From Anarhynchus alexandrinus (lineage: Eukaryota; Chordata; Aves; Charadriiformes; Charadriidae): 64,000 nucleotides of DNA. The translations under genes were made by a program, and so were the position numbers. Of this stretch, positions 35,211 to 47,105 are shown one piece after another. Location of the stretch: NCBI GenBank assembly GCA_008711295.1, contig VUYV01000020.1, forward strand, positions 4,859,219-4,923,218, read 5' to 3'. The notes beneath the pieces are model-generated. The model was not told the DNA's origin. It ran no database searches and saw only the letters and a list, made by a program, of their open reading frames with translations. Position 1 is the first letter of the stretch. The number at the start of each line of letters is the position of its first letter.

Positions 35211-38200
35211 TTTTTCCAAGTAAGATAAATACTGCGAAGAAGCAAACTTTCAACAAAGGAATGAATGATGTCTTGGAAAATAACTGATGAAATAATGTAG
35301 GGCTATAGGTATTTAGCTTAATGCTTAAGTTAAACATGTCTTCTCAGAAATAATTTTAAGTGTATGTAACTGGAAACATTACCTCCCCTAATTCTGAAAT
35401 GCCAAATGCAAAATCCCATCTATTCATCCTTTCTTTCACGCTTGTGTCAGGCGCACCAGTTGGGGCTAACTGTCACGATGTCACTTCCCAAATTAATTTG
35501 TAAATAGACCAGGGTACTTTCCAGTAAGGAATAAAATTAACAGTGTAGGTTGCATAGAAATGGCATATGGAAAATGTGCCCTACTTCTGCTAAATATAAG
35601 GAACTAAATGAATAGTATGCAGATGATACAGTGGCACTGGAAAGCATTTAATTTGAAATTATTCACTGTAGCACCACTGTCTGCTTATGCAATGAAGTCT
35701 CATCAAATCACTTGATTGGCAGCATTCTCCTACCCTTTCTAAAACTTGTTATTTTACATTAAAAATAGTGCTTGCCAGGGGAATGTCCACCTAGGAAATG
35801 TAGATGGGTTTTGAGCAGTGAAGCTTAATAATTAAGAATTATGCAAATAATTTGCCTCTAGAAACTACAGGTATTTTTAGCTAGTTTATAGGCAAAATTT
35901 TAGTTTATGTTTAATACTGAAGTTCTTGGCTGGAAATTAAGCTGCAAACAAAATCAGAAGCCTTATTGCAAATCTACGGAAGAGGGGGCATATTCTGTCC
36001 TGTGACCCACTCCCTTGTGACTCGCTGCATTATCTGAGGGCTGTAAATGGCTCCAAAGGTCTGAACCCAGCTTCCCTCGGTGGAGGCATTGCATTAGGCT
36101 TTTGCATCCAAACCAAGACTTACAGCAGATGTGGAGGGTAAGAGTTTCATGTGAATAGTAAAACCCATAACCTTAACTGACTGAAAACAGGCATTGTTTG
36201 GTATACTGAGATGATCTCACATCTGCATTTCTTCAGGTGAAAGTCAAAGCCACACACACGTATTCAGGAATAAGGTAACTCTTGTGAATGGGGTGGGAGG
36301 AGGAGGATGGCTAATGAAAAACATTTGTTCTTGTCATCTTCAAAATCTGGTAGAAACAATCTCTAGCATCTTCAAAAGGTAAAAACAAAACCCTCAAGTT
36401 GCATCAGTAGATTCTTGGAATCTTACATTTTATAACCTTGTGTTTGATTCAGTGTTGTAGTGATTTCCCCGTGAACACAGTGTTTGCTTTATATACCTGA
36501 TTGTCCAAGTGGCACCAGTATTTTTTTTTTAATCTTTTCAGAAGTTACCATGGTTCAAAGGGTAGCAACGGCAAAACGTTTCAAAAGGAGGGCCACTCTT
36601 CAGAATTAGTACGCATTTTCAACCAAAAATACATCCTTCACCTCAGTCCTTGTAATTTTGGACAAAGGACTGCTTTATTATGAAAGGCCTAAGAGTTTTA
36701 GAAGCCATGTAAGAAAAGACTTTGAGGATATAAAAAGCCTAAACCAGCAATTCCTTCTGTTGAATTCAGTGGTTTCACTAACGTTTCGCTAGCATATATG
36801 GAAACGAACCAATGGTTTCAGTCTAATTTTGTCATCCTACAACTGGTAGTATTTTCAAAAAAAAGAAAAGAAAAGAAAAAGGTAGAAAAATTGAGAAACT
36901 GAACTGTTTGTCTTTAAGGTAAAGTCTGCAAGCCTATCAATTTTCAGATTAGAAGAAAAGGTATTTTTCTTACACTGGATGAACATTTTCTTTATTTCAA
37001 AGCCAGTCTGCACTCTTTGACCTGCACAATACTTCAGGGAGCCCTTCCTGGTAGTTCTCAGAAGAATGGATTGTGGTGTTAGTACTACAAATGGGGTATT
37101 GGGAGGGAAAACATGGAATTAAGTGAACTCTTCTCTCCAGAAGGAGGATTACCATATAAATACTACATCAGAAAGGAAAGTTAGTTTGAGTCATTTTGTA
37201 TCAAATCAAGTATGTATTGAAGGCATTTAAGTTAGCCACAGAAGTTATAATCTAATAAGTTGGAGTTATTTCTGTTATCTCCTGTTTTATGATAATATCC
37301 ATTGTGGCCAATTCAATAGCAATGAGACTTTCAGCGCTTGCTTTCCTATTATGTGACGTATGCAATTGAAATGAGCAGTCAGACCTGGCTAGTTTCTTTG
37401 GTTTATGGGAACCAGAAAACATAGGAGAAAAATGTTATGAACATATTGAAAAGCCTGAATTCTACTCTGTCACAATTTTGATTGAAAGAATGTAGTAAGT
37501 CTCTAGTTACTAAACCCCATTAATGTACGATTTTCCAAATGTCCTTAAAGCGCAAACTTACAGCCAAGCCTTTATTCATCTGCATACGTAATCCACTGTG
37601 CTAAAAGTAACACCAAATCTTTCGAATTCCAAGTTAGACTTTCTGTGAACTTGCTGGAAAGACTGGAGAAACAGCTGGAAGTATAAATAAAAGTTAACAA
37701 TGTTGTACATAGTTTGGCCTTCATTGAGCTTTCTGTTGTGCTGGTCATTGCTTTGTTGATCACCACGTTTCACTTGCCAGATCAGCAGTGTTTTCAGTAT
37801 CGTCGGTGTCCGTGAACATCCTCCCATTCATATATGGAGTAGACTTGAGTCAGTTTTTGAGAAGAAATCATTGCTAGAATTAACACAGGTCTCCTACGCA
37901 TTGCTAGACCCTTTCTGGGCAGGTTTCTCTATGTGTTTCCTTCCTGTCATCCTGTCTGGCGCTTGCGGCAATAAGCGTCTTTGGTGAATGAGTCGGGAGA
38001 CAAGATTTAGCAAAGTGCTCAATTTAGCAACTGATTTAGCAGTACCTCAAGTCTTACTTGAGGTGGTTTTACCCCAAAAAACTTCTTACCTAGGAAAGAG
38101 GGGAATAGGTCTGGTCAGTCTCCATTGAGCAGTGTCCCCTAATACAAGGCTGGGGGTTTAGCAAAGGTCAAAAACCTGTTAAGTATGGACTGCTACTTGC

Positions 38201-41200
38201 ACATCCTTCTCCTCCGATGTCAGTACCCTTAACACCCGGTGAAGCAGCAGGTGGTAGAAACCGGTAGTAGCATGTGAGGGTCACCCCTGCAGGTCTGAAG
38301 TACGTTTCTAATACCACGTCTACGCGGCAGCGATACATGGAGGTGAAGGGGTATTGTCCTCCGTCAGTGGAGAAGGGGAGTTTCTCACCCTTCCAGCTCT
38401 GTGAGAAAGGCGTGCTGCAAGGAGGTAGCGAGCTTTGGACACGGCCTCTGACCATGACTGGTAATTACAGGGTGCTGTCCCTGCCCTGTGAAGCAGATGA
38501 AGTCTGTGACTGAACTGACTGCCAGTCAACGCTCTTCCCTTAAATTATTTATGTCTCTGTAATTGATGTATTGTAACACTCATTAAACCTAAAGGTTACA
38601 CTGTTTCTTACTTCTTAAATGTTACTGAAAATCCCTTAAGTCATCTCCTTTTCAGTTCTTATTTTCAGGTGTCTGTAATATTCTGGGACAATTTTGTTTC
38701 ATCCTGACTAGTTACTGCTATTTTTAGCAAGTTTGAGGTTTATGTTTTAACAAGGCAACAAGGTGTGCGCTGGTTTCTTAGGGGCCTACATTAAATATAG
38801 AATGACTTGCTGTAAAAATAATCAGTAGAAACTGGTTTTTTACTTATTAAGGTAAGTATTGTATTCTCCACAACAGAATAATTCTGAGAAAGGACTCTGT
38901 TGTTACCCAGAACAGAGAGGATAATCATGCTGATGGCATTGGATACATTTTTTGCACCACATCTTCGTTTAATTTGCATCGTAGCATCAGCAGGGGGAAA
39001 GTGTATGCTCCTTTTCTGAAGGAAGCCTGCACATAAATAAACCATTGATCAGGCTATATCTTTTCCTGTTTGTACTTTGAAACAATTGGGTTTGTCCCTA
39101 TGGGCAAAGCCAGTAAAAGTCTGAACAATATACATCAATAGTACAGGTTTTTTGTAAATTATTTTTTCTGCTGACTTCTGTAGATTCAGAGAATAATTTC
39201 AAACTTTGCGCTGGGGGAAGGAAAACAACACAGATATCAGAAACGTGCAAGTAATTTTAGCTACTTGGGAAGTAAAAGACTAGCAGTCTAAATAGCAGTC
39301 TGCAAGAGCTCAAGAGTTCTGCCATGTATTCCTAAGCATGTGGCCTGAAAAGCCATGGTGTGTCGGTGATTTTAGTGCTGCTTTTCCTATTCTACTCCCT
39401 CTCTTACATTTAAAAGCTCAGTTCTTGGTTCCAAGGCAGCGCACAAACACCATTTTGTTAAAATGGTAGTTACCAAGCAAGAAGGCAGGGGGGGGGAACT
39501 GGGATCAGCTGCTGAAAATAGGTCTTAAATCATCAAGAAATCAACAAAGGAAGCAAGGTTTGGCGGCTGCCCTGCCACTTGCTGAGTCTACAATATGGGC
39601 CTTCAAACGTGTCCCCAGTGCAAATTAAAAAAAATACAGGAGGTTTTTCTTGCAGTGCTAAAGAATAAATACACTTTTAAACAACAGGAAGTAAAGCAAG
39701 CATTTAATTGCAGGCATGAAAAGCAAAATACACACTAGAAGTCTAACGTTATTTGTGCCTACAGCTCCCCGCGTTTCTCCTGTCACCAGAGAGGGTGAAG
39801 AATTAATGCCTCGTGCTGCAGCTGCCCGTGGGGAAAATTGATCCTTGGGGTGCTCCGTGTTTTCATCAAACTCTTATTTAAACCCTAATGATGCTTTTTC
39901 TATCCCTGAGGATGGCAACACGCTTTTACCAGGGAAAACCAAACCTGGTGCTATCAGGGGTTTCTGTTCCAGTGCTGCTCCGTTTCAAGCCCTTGATTTG
40001 GGTGGGGCGAGTACTTTGTGAGCCATCAAGCCTGCCAGCAAACAGGGTACATTTTATTTCCTCGGTGTTTATTTGAAATGATTCAAGCTGATTATAATTT
40101 GACATCTTGTTTCCTTTACTCCCTTGTCCCTTTTCAGCACAAGTTTTTTAGCACTTGGTTAAAAATCAGAGCCGTCGAGGTTATTTGTGTCTCTCGAAGG
40201 GGATGTAGCACTGGTGTGAGAGCAGCAGCTCGAGGTTGGAGCCCTGCGCTTCTTCTCTGAGCTGCACAGTCAGCAGCAGCCCGAGCATGGCGCACCCCTC
40301 CCAGCAAACCTCCCAGCAAACCTCGCTTGAACTCACTCTGACAGGATGACAGCCAGGAGTGACAAAATCTCTGACCCTTTTTCTAGCGAAACGGCCTCCA
40401 CTGGCTCACTCGCTGTCCGTCGCCGCCTCCACTGCCCAGGTCCCCCTCGCTCCCTCTCCACGAGATCCCGGCTGCAGGAGGTAACGGGCTTTGGTCGCTC
40501 AGCAGCTGAGGCTAGGTTCGTTTTTGTCCCCGACAGAGGAGCAGTGCCAGCGGGGAATGCCACCCTGCTGCTGCCGCTCCAGCCGGGCATTTCCTCTTAA
40601 CGCCTTGATAGGAAAAGGCAGCTGCAAAATCCAGCTGCGATTCAAGCACGGCCCTGCCAGCTAAGGGTGGTTTCTTGTGTGTTTTGGCCAACGGAGCCTG
40701 CTCTCTGTTCGGCTGCCTCCGTCCTACCCGAGAGCGGACACTGCAGAAAACTTTCACCTTGCATCGCCAGCCTTAGAGACATGTAAAAAGTTGAGGAACC
40801 ATCAGCAACCTGCTTCCCATCTGAACTTTTCTCTCCTCGTTACGAGAAGGGGAAGCAAAGCGTCCAAATAAAAATCTGTATTACAGAAACAGCCTGTTTC
40901 TTGCATTTCTTCAGCGCCGTGGCTTGTTTCAGTGGTTGTTTTATCATTGCTTTCTGTTAAAAAAGATGCCGTGGTACGCTGCATTTCCTAAACTTCCTGC
41001 ACTCATCTCCCTGTCCCTTGTATCCAGTAGGTGCTGTGTCTCAGCATCCGTGTTTGCCTCCGGGCCGTAGGGGTGCTCTCAGGCAGCCCACGGGTGAACT
41101 GGGGAACAGGACGGCATCTTCTGGTTGCAGCAAGAAAGAGGTGAGTTTGGGTGAATGAGTTTGTGCTGTGAGAATTGGGCTCATCCTCTTCAGAGCACCC

Positions 41201-42379
41201 ACAGCACTTGTAGCCAAGAAGAAATAAGAGCTGCTCTCTAATGGGGTGAGATAGCTAAATGGAGCAGTTTCCGCACGGTGGTGGCTGGTGTAATTACACG
41301 CTGGGCCATAGCGTGTCTGGTCCTAATAGCACCGGGGACTCTTGTGAGTGACTCAGCCACTGCTTGAGGCTCGTTATGGGCAGGTTGCATGAAAAACCAC
41401 CGCAACTTCATCCTGCTTTCCTCTCTTCCAGCGGCTGGGCGCTCAGCGCCGACGTGGGTTGCTCATGCAAAGCTGGGTAAATGCCTGCTCGTGAGGAAAA
41501 GGCTTCTCAAAGCAAAGGCTTTGACACTCGGCGGTGCCTGGTTTTCGGCAAGGAGGTGTTTTCTGTCAGGACATTGCCCGGTCGAGTCCGATTCCCTGTC
41601 TCTGGAATTAGCTGGTGCTGGGGTGCTCTGTAAGAAAAGTGAGATTCCACAATAAGCTAATCAGCTGGTTTCTCGTGCTTGTCTATGGATGACAGGAGGA
41701 GTATTTCTGCTGTGTTTGTAATTGCCGTTTTGTCGCATTTAGCATTATTTTTATTATGGTGCTTTAGAAATGGATCGTGTGATTATTTGGCCCTTTTTAA
41801 AATTCAACCACGTATTCATCACTGTGATATACTCTGGCAGAAGGGTCCCCGCATTAGCTATACTGTGTGAAGTGTTACTTCTCCTCTCTGCCCCAGAGGT
41901 ACCGTGGAGCCGGCTCAAGAAGCAGGTCCTGGACTTGAAGGCAGCTCAGAGGAAATTCTCAGATGGTGGTGGAGGTTACCAGCATCACATACCACACGAT
42001 TTGTACAGACCCCATCTTTGCTAAGAACAGCTTCTACTGTTTAAAGCATATATGGGAGAGAAGCACCAGGAGTATACGCCTATGTCTAGCGTTACACACA
42101 CAGGATGAGGGGAGCTGCAGAAGCTGTTGAAATGAATTTGTGGGAATTTTCAGGACTCCTTCCTTCAGGCTCTGTCAGATTATGTTTACAGGGAAGACTT
42201 TCATCAAAAAGTCTTTCTCCAAAAGCGACACTACCACAGGCACAAACCTCCAGGACACCAAGCCCAGGGCAGAGAGCATTTCCACGAAGAGGACACAGTC
42301 CAGGAGTGGAAGAGGTGCCCCCTGAGGCTGGGGCAGTTTTGAGACATGAATAGGCAAAGCCGTGGCGGTCCTGATCTAG
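35211..42379. other. Intergenic sequence downstream of BABAM2
   Basis: AT-rich to about 39.7 kb and then GC-richer. A more GC-rich patch of unknown identity lies at about 38160-38520. No exon recognised. Confidence 0.55.
36857..36880 (+). repeat. (AAAAG)n microsatellite
   Basis: Short A-rich run with AAAAG units. Confidence 0.85.
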
Positions 42380-42455
42380 TGCTGGTGGTAGTCCTGCTTC
42401 AAGCAAAAGGCTAGACTAAATGACCTGCAGACATACCTCTCAGGCAGCTTTGACG
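42380..42455 (+). mobile_element. CR1 3'-tail fragment
   Basis: A short piece resembling the last part of a CR1 3' UTR: GTCCTGCTTCAAGCAAAAGG followed by CTAGACTAAATGACCTGCAG matches the usual GCAGGGGGTTGGACTAGATG pattern and its continuation. The octamer tail is lost. Confidence 0.6.
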
Positions 42456-45184
42456 TGGTTTTATTAACTTTTTTAAAACCTGTGATACAAATCTAAGCAC
42501 AACCAAGCACAACCTGGTATTATCTACCTTTAAAGATTGTTCAGAGGCAATAGCACATGGAAACAAAATGGAGAGCAGAAGTGGTGAGATTTCAAAAGTT
42601 CACTGTTTCTAACTATTTTCTGATCTTAGAAGTGCGGATATAAATTCAGTACTTTTTCAGTCACTTGTGTTAGTAGGGACTGCTCCAAAAATGTGGCTGC
42701 TGTCTATACAACAGGGTGCTCTTAAGTAACTGCCTAAGCTAATTCTGAGCAGAGTAACATGAGTACCTGAAGCACTAATGACATATTGCATCATCTCTTC
42801 ATTTTTATGAAAGGTACCTTGACGTTGGCTTGAAGAAAAACCATGTTTAGATTTGAAAGTGGGCTGGGCATCTGGAGCCACTGCTCCCTGTATACAAACA
42901 AGATGCTTCTTCAGGGAGGAGCTAGGGCTGGAAACTGGTCCAACATGCATTGAATTCTAGTTGTTTGGAATTGTTTAGACTATTTAAAGAGCAGTTTGCA
43001 AACACGAAAGTGTTAAAACCGAGTGAAATGAGCTGCTTTATGGGCCACCGTATCATGGCAGACTGGAAATTGCACCAGAAGCCCTGTGCATGCCAACCTG
43101 AGGGGCCTGTTTGCGGGGAAGTTCGCTTTTACAGCCTGACATCTTGCTATAGAAAAATAAGAATTGTTTTGAGGCTTGTCTTTACGCCTAGTCCTGCCAC
43201 TCAAGATTAAATCTCGCAGACAAAACAAGCTGTTTGGGAGGCGGACCAAGAATGCCTTTACAGTGAAGAAAAATATAAACACTCAGCCAACTGTGATTAA
43301 CTATTGAATGCAAAACACTCCCTGGGTTTTGTTTATTTGTAGACTGTAGAGAAAGCTCCCAAATGCTGCTGCCATGCTTTCAGTGTGAAAACACTTCAGC
43401 CTCTGCAACCCACTGTTGCTGGGGACTGGGGGAAGGAAAGGTTTTTGTCCAAGCTGGTTTTTGGGGGCCTTTTTTTTTTTTTCTTCCCAAAATGTGTTGT
43501 TTATTTGGTTTTGCGAAGGCGATGTACCCAGTTTCCTCTCATTGTGCCTATTCCTGCCTCCAGCTGCTCACACCTGAGCTGGACTTTAGCTCCTTCCCCT
43601 CTCGCTCCACCGGGTGCCGGAGAGCGCCCGGCTCAGCCGCAGCGCTGCCAGCCACGCTGCCATGCACGGGATCCCGCTGCCCTCCCAACGCTGTCCAGAT
43701 GAGCACAGGGAGAAGTTGTCATGAAAAACAAAACCAAAAAAAAAAGACTAAAAAAGTGCTTGTGAGCAATTGCTTACTGCTCACAGGGAACTCTGGGGAT
43801 CCCCAAGCTTTGAGGCAGCTGCTGGAATGATAGCATACTAAGAGCCCAAGCCCTTTGCAGTGTGTGTTTACCTATTTCTGTTAGCAAAATGATAATGTCC
43901 AAGTTTACAGCCGGTTTTAGATTTCAAGAAAGGGAGAGAAAGTGAGTGCTGGCAGTCAGAGAGGGAAGGAGCAGAAGCTCATCGCTGCTGTGCTGCTGTC
44001 AGTCCAGAAAGACACTGCTGAGTGCAGTGAAATTATCCTGTCCTGGGCGGACCGACTGCAAAGTACATCTTGTAAATGCGGAGTAAATGTTTATATGGAG
44101 TTTTATTCTAGTTTTATAGTCCAATTTAAACCAAGTGTGACGCCGCTCAAGCCGTACACAGTCTGGGTGCTGCATTCGTGCTGTAAGGGCTAAAAGTGGA
44201 AGCAAGTACGTGGAATTGTGCAGGATTGCTTTTCAAGGTCAAGGAAATGCAGAAAGTAAACAGTGTTAATTGGGAAAGAAAAGCAGGATTATTAAGACTT
44301 CTTCGGCTCCAGTTTTCTAAATTACAGGACTCAACGCATTTGTATTTTGTCATTAACTTATTAGTGCATCTTTGGATGCAGCACTGGACAGGCCTGTTGG
44401 GAATCTTAACCTTTGAAGCTGCACTTTCATCCCTCCACTGTGCACATACATCATTGAGCCCTCTAAGGGAAGGACTATACAGCATGGCTTCTCCTTGTGT
44501 TTTAACATTAGTTATCAAATGAGTGTAAATTAAAGCACAGGCTCTGCAGTAGTGTCTGCTGGCGTGACAGCACCGTGCATTTCATGATGAAGGCGTGAAG
44601 GAGAATCAGGGCTCCTCAGTCCAACCCCAGGTTGGGTCATTACCGCTTAAGTAGTAAAACTGCAAAGAGGACAGTCTTAATGTCAGATTAGACAAAAATA
44701 GTCAACAAGATTTGGCCCAAACAGGCTCTTATTTAGGAGCCCGTTGATTTCTCTGAAACGCAAGCCATACGCAATCGTTTAAACGCAGGATTAAGTGCTC
44801 CTGTCATACGGCTTTTTCCTCAAGCTCAGGCTAGAAGGCCTTTCGGTAGAGTTACTGCAGGTGTGATTAGGACACAGCGGTATGCACAGATATGGCAACT
44901 TACTGTTTTGGTTTGGGGTTTTAGGTTTGTTTTTTTTTCTTGAAAGACTATTTAGCTTATTTCATTGACAGTAAATATAAAGTCACTTCTGGCCTCCCTG
45001 AAGTTACAGGGAACAGACCCCCAAATTAACTCTTCCATCATTTTACCATGTTACTCTTCAAAAACCAAACCCTACTGCAGCAGTTTTCTGTACGTGTAAA
45101 CAGCAAAACTGATAACATCTAATCAGCCTCTTTGCCAAGGCAAGACAGCAAGAAGTTCTTGCTTTATAACATTAAAAATGCTTT
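42456..45184. other. Intergenic, possible conserved noncoding stretch
   Basis: No gene. 44200-44460 is a unique, moderately AT-rich stretch that looks like conserved noncoding sequence. This is an impression only. Confidence 0.4.
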
Positions 45185-45312
45185 GTAGTTATATAGGACT
45201 TTTCATGCGAGGACATCAAAGTGCATTACAGGTATTAATTAATTAGGTTTCACAACACCCTCGTGAAGTATTTGTGTCCGTTTTACAAACAAGGGACTGA
45301 GGCAGAAGGCAG
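45185..45312 (-). mobile_element. MIR-like (CORE-SINE) relic, antisense
   Basis: The plus strand shows GTTATATAGGACTTTTCATG, AAAGTGCATTACAGGTATTA, TTTCACAACACCCTCGTGAA and TTTTACAAACAAGGGACTGA followed by GGCAGA. These are, in order, the reverse-complement landmarks of MIR/L2-type sequence, including the ATTTTACAGATGAGGAAACT and GAGGC end. It directly abuts the GC-rich block beginning at about 45.3 kb. Confidence 0.7.
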
Positions 45313-47018
45313 GGATGGGACACGTCCAGGCCAGCATGGCCACTGCGTGGCGGGACGGGGGCTGGGCCCGGCCATGCTGCAGCCAGCACCGCTGCTCCCA
45401 CCCTTGCCGGGGTGCAGGGAAGCCATGCCCTGTTCCGTGTGAGGCCGCGAGACGGCTCCCTCCTTGGCCTGGGTCTCTCCTGACACATCCTGCCTGCATT
45501 GCCCGGCAGTGGACATGCCAGGAAGGGTGGTGTGGAGGATCCCCAACTGCCCGCGGCAGGACGGACCTGCTGGGGCGGCGTAGGAGCAGCGCGAGGCCAA
45601 AGGCTGAGGTCCTTCCCGCGTGGGCTCGGGGCTCTTCACCCCGCTCCATGGCATGGCATAGCCATACCCTGAGTCACCGGGTGCAAGATTTCAGTCCTTT
45701 AGATGATTGCCTAAAGCTGAAAGTCTCTTAAAGCTGGGTGGGAAGAGGCAGAGTTTCCCCAGGAGCCTGCCGGCTCACTGTCGGCCATGCCTGCATCGCC
45801 CACCTTGGCTCGCACCAGGGCCGGGCTGCTCCTTGGCCGGCGTTGCTCTTCAGAGGCTCCAGCTGATGCCAGACATGCTCAACACCCATCTCCCGCTCGC
45901 CTGCGGCAACGAGCCCCACGGAAGGTGGCAGTCCCTGCCCGTCTTGTAGGAAACAAAGAGGGGAAGAAGCTGCCACCGCCACCCTCTCCTTCAGCAGCAT
46001 GGAGGGGGCGCAGGCAGAGCTCCCCGGGATCTCGCCTGATCACCCAGACCCAGTGGGAAAAGGGATGGTGCCCAGTGGCTCTACCTCCCAGGGCAGCAAA
46101 ACCTGCCGGCGGGACAGGGCAAGCGTGTCCCAAAGGGACGGGTTTGGGCAAGGGAAGCATGCGGGTCTGGGGCTGAGGGTTAGCAGCCGGCCTGGCCTCG
46201 GAGGCAACCAGGCTGGAAGACGCTTTCCCAACAGGAGGAAGGTGTGGGAGCGTTTGCGTGCCCCTGCTCTGGCTCCCTGCTCCAGCGGCAAGGTACGCCT
46301 GCCACTCAGGAAACTGCCCTAGAGCCCTTTGATCAGCAGAGAGAATAATGGAAAAAAAAAATATTGTATTTAACAGAGGTCAAGTTAACATAGATTCCAT
46401 TAGCTAAATGGGGAAAATCTTAAAATAGAAGATGTTCCTTAAGAAGAAATAAAAAAAAAAATCAGATTAAGACCATATGAGCCTTGTCCAACTAAGAAGC
46501 ATAAAATGTTCTTCCCAGCATGTTGTGGTTATTTTGTAATAACCATGCATTACACTGATATGCCTATGAAATTGCATCCAGGGAGGACAGGAGTAGCATG
46601 TAGTATAAAATTGCCAGACACCATCAGCTACCATGAAGTAAAGCCCATTTGTAGTGGTCCAGGTTTTTCCCTTATCTTATGTATCAGTAACTCCCTTTCT
46701 TGTGTTGTTTTGCCTGAGTAAGATCTTTTTTTTTCCAAGATTTGACCCCATAATTTCAAAAAGAGGGAAGTGTCCTAGAAGACCATCTCGTTGTTTCATT
46801 TACACTCCTTGAATCCTTAATGCTTAACCTACTACAAACAGTTTCTAAATGAAAAATGCCAGAAGAAAATGTAGTATCTGCTTTCAGTTATCCTTGATCT
46901 CACCCAAGTTTTTGATGTCTTGACTGAACTGAAATGTGGAAATTCCTCTAAAAGCTGCATAACTGTTAAAAAAAAAGAAAAAAGACAACAAATCCAGTTG
47001 GCCAAGGTACCGTCTTCA
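45313..47018. other. GC-rich intergenic block with overlapping chance ORFs
   Basis: 45300-46320 is GC-rich with roughly 23 CpGs counted by hand in 45310-45660. ORFs overlap on both strands and several frames, show no domain, and none stands out, as expected from stop-codon depletion in GC-rich DNA. Confidence 0.5.
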
Positions 47019-47105
47019 GGCCCCGGTTCAAACACGGCATTTAAGCACTTGCTTAACTTACTAATTGAAGTCAATGGGATTTCAAGCACTTTGCTGAAAT
47101 GGGAG
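47019..47105. repeat. Imperfect palindromic ancient interspersed repeat
   Basis: Two inverted arms, CCCCGGTTCAAACACGGCAT with TTAAGCACTTGCTTAACTTA on the left and TTTCAAGCACTTTGCTGAAA with TGGG on the right, flank a centre containing TTGAAGTCAATGGGA. The motifs TTGAAGTCAATGGGA and AAGCACTTTGCTGAA are familiar from repeats common in turtle and bird genomes. I do not assign a family name. Confidence 0.55.
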
